Shown here: positions 1 through 7,253 of the stretch, one piece after another
Layout of the letters: every line of letters starts with the position of its first letter
How positions within the stretch are numbered: position 1 is the first letter of the stretch
Assembly (NCBI GenBank): GCA_900752115.1
Contig: CAADUC010000011.1
Coordinates: forward strand, 1 to 59,444
Direction: 5' to 3'
Length of the DNA: 59,444 nucleotides
From: Clostridia bacterium
GTDB lineage: Bacteria > Bacillota > Clostridia > Oscillospirales > Acutalibacteraceae
The notes under the pieces: generated by a model
The model's database searches: none
What the model was told of the DNA's origin: nothing
What the model saw: only the letters and a program-made list of their open reading frames with translations
Program-made: the position numbers and the translations under genes

Positions 1-595
1 CTCCGCTTACCCCCATATTCAGAACAAAGATAAACACGGGATCAAGAGCGATGTTCAGAGCTGCGCCAATCAGAACCGTTACCATGCCGATACCGGAAAA
101 TCCCTGGCAAATAATAAACTGGTTCAGGCCAACGGAGAGAATGGCAAAGGCTGTGCCGAGAACATAAATCGTCAGATAGCTGTCAGCATAGACAAAGGTT
201 TCCTCGCTTGCACCGAAGGCCATCAGCATCGGCTCCTTGCACAGAAGCAAAACAACCGTGAGAACGGCAGCTAGCACCACCAGCATCATGGCACAGTTTG
301 AGAGGATCCGCCGCGCCCGTTCGCGGTCTCCGGCCCCCATGCTCATCGCCATAAGCGGCGCTCCGCCCACCCCGATGAGGAACGCAAAAGAGGATATCAG
401 GGTGACAATCGGGCCGCAGACGCCCGCCCCTGCGAGCGCCACATCTCCTATAACCGGAATATTTCCGATGTACATACGGTCCACAATACTGTAGAGAACG
501 TTGACAAGCTGGGCCAACATGGAAGGAATCGCCAGTCGAAAAACAAGACGTCCTACCGGATCACGGCCTAAATCATTTGGTCTTGCCACTTCCAT
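1..595 (-). CDS. MATE family efflux transporter, N-terminal part (cut by window edge)
   Basis: About 198 residues of a multidrug and toxic-compound extrusion (MATE) transporter of the inner membrane, which exports drugs or metabolites using a Na+ or H+ gradient. The first helix contains the typical stretch AIPSMLAQLVNVLYSIVDRM followed by YIGNIP, and several hydrophobic segments follow. The N-terminus is inside the window and the rest runs off the left end. The ATG at 595 overlaps the end of the thioesterase gene by 23 bases and has a purine-rich site almost touching it. A GTG two codons later (589) would sit 6 bases from GGAGG and may be the real start. The overlap suggests translational coupling to the thioesterase. 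The family call is firm; the substrate is unknown. Confidence 0.9.
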   Translation of the reverse strand, partial: MEVARPNDLGRDPVGRLVFRLAIPSMLAQLVNVLYSIVDRMYIGNIPVIGDVALAGAGVCGPIVTLISSFAFLIGVGGAPLMAMSMGAGDRERARRILSNCAMMLVVLAAVLTVVLLLCKEPMLMAFGASEETFVYADSYLTIYVLGTAFAILSVGLNQFIICQGFSGIGMVTVLIGAALNIALDPVFIFVLNMGVSG

Positions 596-1025
596 CCTCC
601 TCCCCGCCGCTCTCCTGCGGCAGAGAGCAAAGAATAGTATCATAATCCGGAGCAGCACGGCGAAGCGACACCGGCCGGCTGCCGCTCAAAAAGCCGTGAC
701 TGCTCTCGCCGGTACAGCGGAGCTCTCCGCTGACGGCATCTTCCACACGGTAAGCGAGAAAAAGCTTGGCTCCCGTATAGCCCGTCACACGCACGGAAAT
801 CCGTACCGTTTCGCCAAAGCGGGCCATCGTTTTATATTCACAGGATACTCGGAGCACCGGACTGACAATTCCCCGCGCTTCAACCTGTTCAAACGGCATG
901 CCAATCTGAGCGAGGAAGTCCACTCTTGCCTCCTCAAACCAGCGAATATAGTTGGAATGATGGACAATCCCCATTCCATCCGTCTCGTAATACTGTACTT
1001 TGTGTTGATACGGCTGCCACCGCAC
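573..1025 (-). CDS. Acyl-CoA thioesterase, YbgC/FadM-type hotdog fold
   Basis: A 150-residue single-domain 4HBT hotdog protein, the usual size for YbgC-like enzymes, which hydrolyse acyl-CoA thioesters in the cytoplasm. The N-terminal signature YETDGMGIVHHSNY (about residues 12-25) carries the catalytic Asp and the conserved HHSNY, followed by FEEARVDF. A GTG start is chosen because GGAGG lies 7 bases upstream. The C-terminal 20 residues are polar and probably disordered. It is followed with overlap by the MATE transporter and is separated from the upstream CofE-like gene by a hairpin terminator, so some transcription may read through. Acyl chain preference cannot be read from the sequence. 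Confidence 0.88.
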   Translation of the reverse strand: MRWQPYQHKVQYYETDGMGIVHHSNYIRWFEEARVDFLAQIGMPFEQVEARGIVSPVLRVSCEYKTMARFGETVRISVRVTGYTGAKLFLAYRVEDAVSGELRCTGESSHGFLSGSRPVSLRRAAPDYDTILCSLPQESGGEEDGSGKTK

Positions 1026-1041
1026 ACAGATTCCTCCTCAC

Positions 1042-1076
1042 AGAAAAGAAGGGAAAGGCGGGACGCCTTTCCCTTC
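1042..1076 (-). terminator. Rho-independent terminator after the CofE-like gene
   Basis: Perfect 13-bp inverted repeat (1048-1060 with 1064-1076) with a 3-base loop, followed on the minus strand by TTTTCT. It ends just before the ribosome site of the thioesterase gene, so it may act as a partial terminator inside a longer transcript. Confidence 0.8.
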
Positions 1077-1097
1077 CGAAAACTCACGCTTTTGCGT

Positions 1098-2297
1098 TTA
1101 CTTCGTGTAATTGTCGAAATACCCCTGAACGTAGACAATCGGCGTGCCCTTGTCGCCGCTGCCGGAAGTCAAATCGGCCAGAGAGCCGATGAGATCCGTC
1201 AGACGGCGCGGAGTCGTGCCCTGTGTAACCATTGTGCCCTTAAGGTTTTCCGCGCGTTCGTCCTTCTCGCGAATCGCGGTGCGGATCGCCTCACGCAGGC
1301 TCTCGCCGGAAAGACCGGCAAAATCATTGTCCGCCAGATATTTGAGCTTCACTTCGTTCGGCGTACCGTCGAGACCGGGGGTATAGGCCGGAGAAACAAC
1401 CGGATCCGCCAGCTCCCAGATCTTACCCACGGGATCCTTGAACGCGCCATCGCCGTAAATCATGACCTCGACGTCCTTGCCGGTTCTCTCATACAGCATG
1501 GCATGAATGCGATCCACCATCTCCTGGCAGTGAATGGGGAAAAGCTTGACCGTCTCCTCCGTCGCCTTGTTCGAACCAAGCAGACCATAGGTATCGTTGT
1601 ACCCGCTGCCGTTTACGCTCTTCGTCATAATATCGTCGAGGCCGTAAACCTTTTCGGCTCCGGCGGCCTTCAAAATACGCTTCGTGCGGGCACGGGTGTG
1701 AATGTCACAGGTCAGGACGCTCTTCGTGTAGTCCAGAATCGCCTTCGGATTGTTGGCGAAGATAATCTCCACCTCAGCGCCGCTCTCTTCCATAAGCTCG
1801 CGATAGTACTCGACATAGTCGACACCGGTGAAAACGTGCTTCTGATAGCCAAACAGCTCACGGTACTGCGCTTCGGTGAGAACGTCGCTCCACGGATTGA
1901 CGCCCTTTTCGTCCATCTGATCGAGATCAATCAGATGATTACCGACTTCATCCGAGGGATAACTGAGCATGAGGACCACCTTGCGGCAGCCCTTTGCGAT
2001 GCCCTTGAGGCAGATGGAAAAACGGTTGCGGCTCAGGATCGGGAACAAAATGCCGACCGTGTCCTCTCCGAACTTGCTTTTGACGTCGGCGGCAATTGCG
2101 TCAGTGCTTGCATAGTTGCCCTGCGCACGCGCCACAACAGCCTCCGTTACGGCAACAATGTCGCGGTCACGAATCTCAAAGCCCTCAGACTCGGCGGCTC
2201 CGAGAACGGAATCCACCACAATAGCCGCGAGATCGTCTCCCTCGCGGATGATCGGCGCGCGAACGCCGCGGGATACGGTCCCAACCATTCTTTCCAT
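1098..2297 (-). CDS. Coenzyme F420-0:L-glutamate ligase-like protein (CofE/FbiB family)
   Basis: A 399-residue protein of the F420_ligase family (PF01996). Archaeal CofE adds gamma-linked glutamates to coenzyme F420-0 in a GTP-dependent reaction. The start MERMVGTVSRGVRAPIIREGDD is chosen over an in-frame ATG 168 bases upstream because GGAGG sits 8 bases before it and the family match begins here. Family features seen include RGVRAPIIREGDDL near the N-terminus and the DIVAVTEAVVARAQG segment. Clostridial members of about 400 residues are common although most Clostridia are not known to make F420, so the natural substrate is open; another gamma-glutamylation is a guess. It is monocistronic, with its own promoter and terminator. 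Confidence 0.8.
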   Translation of the reverse strand: MERMVGTVSRGVRAPIIREGDDLAAIVVDSVLGAAESEGFEIRDRDIVAVTEAVVARAQGNYASTDAIAADVKSKFGEDTVGILFPILSRNRFSICLKGIAKGCRKVVLMLSYPSDEVGNHLIDLDQMDEKGVNPWSDVLTEAQYRELFGYQKHVFTGVDYVEYYRELMEESGAEVEIIFANNPKAILDYTKSVLTCDIHTRARTKRILKAAGAEKVYGLDDIMTKSVNGSGYNDTYGLLGSNKATEETVKLFPIHCQEMVDRIHAMLYERTGKDVEVMIYGDGAFKDPVGKIWELADPVVSPAYTPGLDGTPNEVKLKYLADNDFAGLSGESLREAIRTAIREKDERAENLKGTMVTQGTTPRRLTDLIGSLADLTSGSGDKGTPIVYVQGYFDNYTK

Positions 2298-2322
2298 CTT
2301 GCTATTCCTCCTAATGTCTTCC

Positions 2323-2337
2323 GCGGCATTATGCCGC
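2323..2337. promoter_or_regulatory. Palindrome in the leader of the CofE-like gene
   Basis: GCGGCATTATGCCGC is a perfect 6-3-6 palindrome between the promoter and the ribosome site of the CofE-like gene. It could be an operator or a small RNA hairpin; no binding protein can be named. Confidence 0.35.
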
Positions 2338-2436
2338 CCGGAAAGCGTGATCTGTAACACCGCACACTCCTTTTTCGGCTGCTTCGCGCGGCACACCGGG
2401 GCAGTGCGGTTCCTTCCTTGGGGGAAGCTATCCCTC

Positions 2437-2465
2437 ATTATACCGCATTCCTGTTCCCGGATCAA
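2437..2465 (-). promoter_or_regulatory. Sigma-A promoter of the CofE-like gene
   Basis: Minus-strand TTGATC (-35), a 17-base spacer and a perfect TATAAT (-10), giving a leader of about 130 bases before the start codon. Confidence 0.75.
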
Positions 2466-2498
2466 TGAGGCGGCCGCACTATTTTACATTTTTCGCGC

Positions 2499-3251
2499 TT
2501 ATTCCACAGCTTGAGGCGCTTTTTCGCGGATCACCGCCATAGCGGCCTCGTCCGCCACAACCGTGACGTCCGGATGCAGCTGCAGCACGGAGGCAGGGAC
2601 CTGAGGGGTAATCGGACCAAAGAACGAACGGTACAGAATGTCCGCCTTGTCCCCGCCGCTGGCAACGAGAAGGATCTTTTTCGCATTCATGATGGAACCG
2701 ATGCCCATGGTTACCGCGTAGCGCGGAACATCGTCCATGGAGGCAAAGAAGCGGGAATTCGCCTCAATGGTCTTCGGATTCAGTTCAACACGGTGCGTCG
2801 GACCAACATATTCTCCGGCAGGCTCGTTAAAGCCGATATGGCCGGTGTGACCGATGCCAAGCAGCTGAATATCCGTGCCGCCGAGCGACCGGATGAGGGC
2901 GTCATAGCGAGCTCCCTCCCTCTCCGGATCCTCTGCAAGTCCATTCGGGATATGCGTGTTCGCCGGATCAATGTTGATGTGGCGGAACAGATTTTCCCTC
3001 ATGTAATAGGCATAGCTCTGGTCATGCTCCGGCGAGAGACCGCAGTACTCATCCAGATTCACGCTGTGCACCTTCGAAAAATCCAGCATTCCTTTTTCAT
3101 ACCACTCAATCAGGCAGCGATAAATGCCGAGCGGGGTCGAGCCCGTAGCCAAACCGAGCACACAGTCCTTCTTGAGCAGCACCTGTGCAGCCAAAAGACT
3201 TGCGGCTCTGCAGCTCATCTGCTCATAGTCCGAAGTCCCGATGATTCTCAT
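2499..3251 (-). CDS. nagB: Glucosamine-6-phosphate deaminase
   Basis: A 250-residue cytoplasmic enzyme that converts glucosamine-6-phosphate to fructose-6-phosphate and ammonia, feeding amino sugars into glycolysis. The sequence begins MRIIGTSDYEQMS and shows LGLATGSTPLGIY (phosphate-binding loop), VHSVNLDEYCGL with the catalytic Asp, and LLGIGHTGHIGFNEPA with the catalytic His/Glu region. Length and motif order match the family throughout. The ATG is selected by the GGAGGGAGG run 7 bases upstream. The gene stands alone, with no nagA beside it. Identification is near certain. Confidence 0.96.
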   Translation of the reverse strand: MRIIGTSDYEQMSCRAASLLAAQVLLKKDCVLGLATGSTPLGIYRCLIEWYEKGMLDFSKVHSVNLDEYCGLSPEHDQSYAYYMRENLFRHINIDPANTHIPNGLAEDPEREGARYDALIRSLGGTDIQLLGIGHTGHIGFNEPAGEYVGPTHRVELNPKTIEANSRFFASMDDVPRYAVTMGIGSIMNAKKILLVASGGDKADILYRSFFGPITPQVPASVLQLHPDVTVVADEAAMAVIREKAPQAVE

Positions 3252-3301
3252 AAAATATCCTCCCTCTCCGCCGCACACGCGGCAGTCTTTCCTTTTCGTT
3301 T

Positions 3302-3330
3302 ATTGTAGCACAGAGGCGGCACGAAGTCAC
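3302..3330 (-). promoter_or_regulatory. Probable nagB promoter (extended -10)
   Basis: Minus-strand TGCTACAAT is a TG-N extended -10. The -35 (TGACTT at about 17 bases) is weak. It lies about 50 bases before the nagB start. Confidence 0.5.
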
Positions 3331-3372
3331 CGCTTTCGCGAAGTTTTTCCTCTCCTGTGCAAATAACGGAGA

Positions 3373-3424
3373 TAAAACAAAAAAGCGGCGCTCTCCCACG
3401 GCCTTCCGGCCGGGAGAGCGCCGC
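3373..3424 (-). terminator. Terminator of the zinc-ribbon gene
   Basis: 13-bp inverted repeat (3385-3397 with 3412-3424) followed on the minus strand by TTTTTTGTTTTA. It lies about 50 bases after the zinc-ribbon gene. Confidence 0.88.
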
Positions 3425-3471
3425 GCGCTTCATCAGGTATGATACGGCAGATCCATTCGCTTGCAGGGAAT

Positions 3472-3921
3472 TTACTCGTCCTTCGGCTCCTCCGGATCGG
3501 CTTCCTTATCCGTCTCACAGGGGGCAGAAGTCTCCGGCTCTTCCGGAACCGGATCCTCCAGCTTTTTGCCGCACTTGCTGCAATAGTTCGCGCTCTGCGG
3601 GTTCTCCGCGCCGCAGCCCTTGCAGACGGTACGGTTGCGCATGGAAGAAATCTGCTCGTTGACGGCGTCGAGCTGCTCATACAGATCGTCGATCGCGTTC
3701 ACACATTCGTGCACCAGATCGGTCGCATCGTTATCCGTCTTCTGGGCGTCATACACCATGCGGCCCAGCGACTCATACCGCTTGGAAATTTCACCGTTAA
3801 GCTCGGCCGCGCTGATGCGCAGCTTCGAGATATCTACAATTTTTCCGGCCGTCTTTCCCATAACGTTTACGGCTGATTTCGCATTGACAACAACATCCTC
3901 TAACAGGCCCATAACATTCAC
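3472..3921 (-). CDS. Zinc-ribbon protein with helical N-terminal domain, function unknown
   Basis: A 149-residue protein. Residues 1-95 are predicted helical and coiled-coil-like (VNAKSAVNVMGKTAGKIVDISKLR..., then ECVNAIDDLYEQLDAVNEQI). Residues 100-117 form a zinc ribbon with Cys pairs CKGCG and CSKCG (C100, C103, C114, C117). The tail is acidic (PEEPETSAPCETDKEADPEE). Short clostridial proteins of this layout are common and uncharacterised; none has a clear enzymatic role. The gene is flanked by its own strong promoter and terminator, so it is a single-gene transcript. The start has AAGGAG 5 bases upstream; a second ATG three codons in is possible. Confidence 0.75.
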   Translation of the reverse strand: MNVMGLLEDVVVNAKSAVNVMGKTAGKIVDISKLRISAAELNGEISKRYESLGRMVYDAQKTDNDATDLVHECVNAIDDLYEQLDAVNEQISSMRNRTVCKGCGAENPQSANYCSKCGKKLEDPVPEEPETSAPCETDKEADPEEPKDE

Positions 3922-3998
3922 GCTCCTTGTCGGATTTTCTCTGGGGCTTTACGCACAGCTTGCGGGAACCTCGTCCCATGCGGTGCGGCGATGGATTT

Positions 3999-4027
3999 AT
4001 TATAGCATCTGCCGGAAAGAAATACAA
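3999..4027 (-). promoter_or_regulatory. Strong promoter of the zinc-ribbon gene
   Basis: Minus-strand TTGTAT, 17-base spacer, TATAAT preceded by TGC (extended -10). It lies about 80 bases before the start codon. Confidence 0.8.
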
Positions 4028-4060
4028 GAAAGGAATTGTGAACTCCGTTTCTTTGCCGCA

Positions 4061-5005
4061 TTATCCCAGAAATTCATGCAAAATCGAGTCGGACGGCACA
4101 AAACTCGCCGGCAGAGGCGTCACCCGTTCCAGTGCGCAGGAGAGACGGCGCGCTTCTCCGAAATACGGGTTTCCGGCACCGATGGTTGCAAGAAGCGCAA
4201 GCGCCTCGTCGCGCAGCACACAGCTCTCATAGCCGAGGAAGGTATTGATGGTGATATCGGCGTCGGGGCGGAAAGGCTTGATATAGCGGTACTCTCCCTG
4301 CATCACGGACGGCCACATGCCCAGCGTGCGCTCCGCCGAGCAGGAGCGGAAGCGGGCATCGCGCACCAGACGGCGCACCAGACGCATATCGTTCGGTGAA
4401 AGAAGGAGCTCTCCGTCCGCCTCCACGCCCTGCTTGACGCTCAGATAAGCGTGCAGCAGGCTTCCCTTCGGCATTCCCTCCGAGAGAAGCGGATTAAGCG
4501 CATGCAGCCCCTCCATAATGACAAGCGAATGCGCGGGAAGCTCAACCTTCTCCTTTTCCGGGAAGGGACGGTGATTCGCAAAATCGAAGGACGGCATCCG
4601 GCAGGATCGCGTCTCAATCAGTGAGAGAAGGCAGGAGCGGATCTGCTCGATATCAAGCGCGTAAACCGACTCGAAATCCGGTGTGCCGTCGGCATGACGG
4701 GGCGATTCCTCCTCGCTCAGATAAAAATTATCCAGTGAAAACACATAAGAGGAAACGCCGATCCGGCGCAGACAGTCCAAAAGCAGCGAGGCCGTCGTCG
4801 TTTTCCCGCTGGCAGAGGGTCCCGCCAAAAGAACAATGCGGCAATCCCCCGTCTCGCGCGCCGCTTTTTTCGCAATGCGCATCAGCTCAGCGCGATATAC
4901 GCTCTCAGATTCCTCCGCAAAAGCCGCAGGCTCTTCCTTCGCCCGGCGGTTAATCTCCTGCAGAGAATTATGATAATGTACGTACTGTTCCATCAAATTG
5001 CTCAT
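4061..5005 (-). CDS. Uridine kinase-like nucleoside kinase (PRK/UDK family)
   Basis: A 314-residue P-loop kinase of the phosphoribulokinase/uridine kinase family (PF00485). Walker A is AGPSASGKTTTA at about residues 61-72, followed by SSYVFSLDNFYLSEEE (substrate-binding Asp region) and LVIMEGLHALNP. It is longer than classical Udk (about 210 residues) because of about 50 extra N-terminal residues and a C-terminal extension, as in clostridial proteins annotated simply as nucleoside kinase. It probably phosphorylates a nucleoside in the cytoplasm; the exact substrate is not shown. It overlaps the end of hemZ by 38 bases, so the two are co-translated. An alternative start lies four codons downstream. 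Confidence 0.82.
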   Translation of the reverse strand: MSNLMEQYVHYHNSLQEINRRAKEEPAAFAEESESVYRAELMRIAKKAARETGDCRIVLLAGPSASGKTTTASLLLDCLRRIGVSSYVFSLDNFYLSEEESPRHADGTPDFESVYALDIEQIRSCLLSLIETRSCRMPSFDFANHRPFPEKEKVELPAHSLVIMEGLHALNPLLSEGMPKGSLLHAYLSVKQGVEADGELLLSPNDMRLVRRLVRDARFRSCSAERTLGMWPSVMQGEYRYIKPFRPDADITINTFLGYESCVLRDEALALLATIGAGNPYFGEARRLSCALERVTPLPASFVPSDSILHEFLG

Positions 5006-6452
5006 AGCAGTGTCTCACCCTGTTCTTTCTCTCCAGCACCTCCTGGAAGCGGTCTATGTATTCATATGGGAATTTAAAGTTGAAAATGCGTTCCAAATCA
5101 TCCGCCCCGGGGCGCTTGACCTTCGTGGCAGCGCCTGATCCGCAGGCGAGGATTGTATGCGTCTCATCCATAATATAGACGTTGTACGGGCTCTCAAAGC
5201 CGGGCTTGCACCAGCCGATGTTCTCAAGATTGCCGACCATTCGGCTCTGCCGGTACAGATAGTACGGAAGGTAGCCCTTCTCCGTCAGGCGGCGCTGGGC
5301 GTAATCGAGCATCGCGGCAGCCGTCTCGGCCTCCGCCTCTCCGGTGCCGTCCTGATAAATCTGCGCCGAACGTTTCAGAGAGAGCGTATGTACGGTGACG
5401 CTTTCCGGCGAGAGCGCCAAAACGCCGTCAAGCGTCGCCCGAAAGCCTTCCTCGCTGTCTCCGGGAAGTCCCGCAATGAGATCCATATTGATATTGTCCA
5501 TCCCGCACTCCCTGGCGAGGCGGAACGCGTCGAGCGTCTGCTGCGTCGTGTGGCGGCGTCCGATACGCCGCAGCACCTCGTCGGAGAGCGTTTGCGGATT
5601 GATGCTGATTCTCGTCACGCCTCCCGCACGCAGCGCCTCCAGCTTCTCGCGCGTCACCGTGTCAGGCCGCCCGGCCTCAACGGTCAGCTCCCGGCTGTGA
5701 CTCAGATCAAATTCCCGGTTGACCGTAGCGAGCAGCGCGGAAAGCTGTTCGGCAGAGATCGCCGTCGGCGTACCGCCGCCGAAATACACCGATTCCACGC
5801 GAAGGCCACAGTCGCGCACCACCCGGGCCGTTTCCTCAAGCTCACGGCAAAGCAGCTCCACATAGCGCGGGATCAGCTTTGTCGTCTTTTCCACCGTGGA
5901 GGACACAAACGAACAGTAGGCACACCGCGTCGGACAAAACGGAATGGAAACGTAAAGGCTGCACGAATCGGCACGCGAGCGGGCAAGCAGAACGCCCTCG
6001 TTATGCATGGTGATCAAGCTCAGCCGGAGCTTTTCCTCCGTGACCAAATAATCCTCCCGGAACATGCGCGCCGCCTCTTCCTCCCCGTACCGCTCCGTCA
6101 GCGATCGCAGGAACTTGACGGGACGTACGCCCGTGAGGATTCCCCAGCGCGGCCGGATGTGCAGAGCGGATTCGAGCTGGCGAAACAAAAGCACGGCCAG
6201 CCGTCTTTCCAACTCCTGCGGAACCGTATCCGCGGGGACACGCTCTTGAGCTTCGCCGCGAAACACGCCGATGGCCGTTCTCACGAACAAGCGCAGACCG
6301 TCCCCATCCGGCTCAACAAGCGTCAGAGCCGCGTCGGGGCCATCGAAATCTCGGCAGTTTTCAAGGACTTCAATTTTCTGCCGGTGAAAAAACAACCGGC
6401 ACAGATTTTCCATCTCGTAGTGGAACGAGTGGCCGTACAGGAACAGCTTCAA
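4968..6452 (-). CDS. hemZ: Coproporphyrinogen dehydrogenase-type radical SAM protein HemZ
   Basis: A 494-residue radical SAM protein related to oxygen-independent coproporphyrinogen III oxidase (HemN). The [4Fe-4S] motif is CPTRCAYCSF (C173, C177, C180), followed by VYFGGGTPTAIS and INMDLIAGLPGD, both typical of the HemN/HemZ group. The N-terminal 160 residues, including RWGILTGVRPVKFLRSL, are the HemZ-specific part. The start is a TTG with a purine-rich site about 7 bases before it. No other haem gene lies nearby, so the role may be a HemN-like decarboxylation or an uncharacterised radical reaction. It is the fourth gene of the apparent recJ-relA-MBL string after a 160-base gap, and the kinase overlaps its end. 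Confidence 0.9.
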   Translation of the reverse strand: MKLFLYGHSFHYEMENLCRLFFHRQKIEVLENCRDFDGPDAALTLVEPDGDGLRLFVRTAIGVFRGEAQERVPADTVPQELERRLAVLLFRQLESALHIRPRWGILTGVRPVKFLRSLTERYGEEEAARMFREDYLVTEEKLRLSLITMHNEGVLLARSRADSCSLYVSIPFCPTRCAYCSFVSSTVEKTTKLIPRYVELLCRELEETARVVRDCGLRVESVYFGGGTPTAISAEQLSALLATVNREFDLSHSRELTVEAGRPDTVTREKLEALRAGGVTRISINPQTLSDEVLRRIGRRHTTQQTLDAFRLARECGMDNINMDLIAGLPGDSEEGFRATLDGVLALSPESVTVHTLSLKRSAQIYQDGTGEAEAETAAAMLDYAQRRLTEKGYLPYYLYRQSRMVGNLENIGWCKPGFESPYNVYIMDETHTILACGSGAATKVKRPGADDLERIFNFKFPYEYIDRFQEVLERKNRVRHCYEQFDGTVRTLS

Positions 6453-6612
6453 AGCGGTCCGCCTTTCTGTATCAGAGTCATGCGCGAAAAATATCCCGCA
6501 CCGGAAGCGCCAAACGCCTCCCCGGCACGGCCGGATCCTTCAAAGCAGCCGGACGCCTGGAAATCGCGGGGCAAAGTTCCGGCGCGGGACACAGGAAATC
6601 CATCGCGCGGGT

Positions 6613-7236
6613 TTATTGCAGATAGGGGTTGCGGCGGCGCTCATTGTTGAGCGTCGTCGTGGGTCCGTGGCCGGGGAACACGCGGTAATCTCCGGGCAGT
6701 TCCGCCAGACGGCGCACCGACTGCATAATCATGGCCGTGTTGCCCGTAGGATGATCCGTGCGTCCGACGCTGCCGCAGAAGAGCGTGTCGCCCGCAATCA
6801 AAATATCGTCAATCAGGAAGCAGTGACTGCCGATGGTATGGCCCGGTGTATGAATCGGGCGCAGAGAAAGGCTTCCGGCCACCACAGGTCTTCCCTCCGT
6901 TACAAGGCCGCTCGTCTCAAACGGTTCGAGCCCGCCGTACACCATATAAGCAAGCGTCAGCGAGGGATCCGCCGGAAAATGGCTCTCCTGCGCGGGAAGA
7001 AAGACAGGGGCTCCCGTCAGCTTCTGAAGACGGGAAACGCCCATCATATGATCAAAATGGCAGTGTGTGAGCAGGATACCCTTGACATTCTCTGCTCCTA
7101 CCCTTCGAACCTCACGTTCAAGAAGGGGATCGTACCAGCCGGGATCAACCACAAGAACGTCGCCGGTCTCGGTGTCCCGCAGGAAATAACAGTTCGTCTC
7201 AAGCGGGCCGAGCACCACATGTGTAATTTCTGTCAT
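6613..7236 (-). CDS. MBL-fold metallo-hydrolase (glyoxalase II-like)
   Basis: A 207-residue metallo-beta-lactamase-fold hydrolase. Metal ligands are visible in THCHFDHMMG (H58, H60, D62, H63), HTPGHTIGSHCFLIDD and the C-terminal FPGHGPTT. It is the size of single-domain glyoxalase II-like enzymes of Firmicutes, which hydrolyse thioesters or similar substrates; it lacks the C-terminal domain of true GloB. AAGGAGA lies 6 bases from the ATG. It follows relA by 17 bases on the same strand, an arrangement seen in many Clostridia. The physiological substrate is unknown. Confidence 0.88.
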   Translation of the reverse strand: MTEITHVVLGPLETNCYFLRDTETGDVLVVDPGWYDPLLEREVRRVGAENVKGILLTHCHFDHMMGVSRLQKLTGAPVFLPAQESHFPADPSLTLAYMVYGGLEPFETSGLVTEGRPVVAGSLSLRPIHTPGHTIGSHCFLIDDILIAGDTLFCGSVGRTDHPTGNTAMIMQSVRRLAELPGDYRVFPGHGPTTTLNNERRRNPYLQ

Positions 7237-7253
7237 AGCTTGTTCTCCTTTGC

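Noticed and set aside
501..2357. Long plus-strand open frame opposite MATE, thioesterase and CofE-like genes
   Set aside because: Arg/His-rich translation without any family features, antisense to three clear genes with correct ribosome sites.
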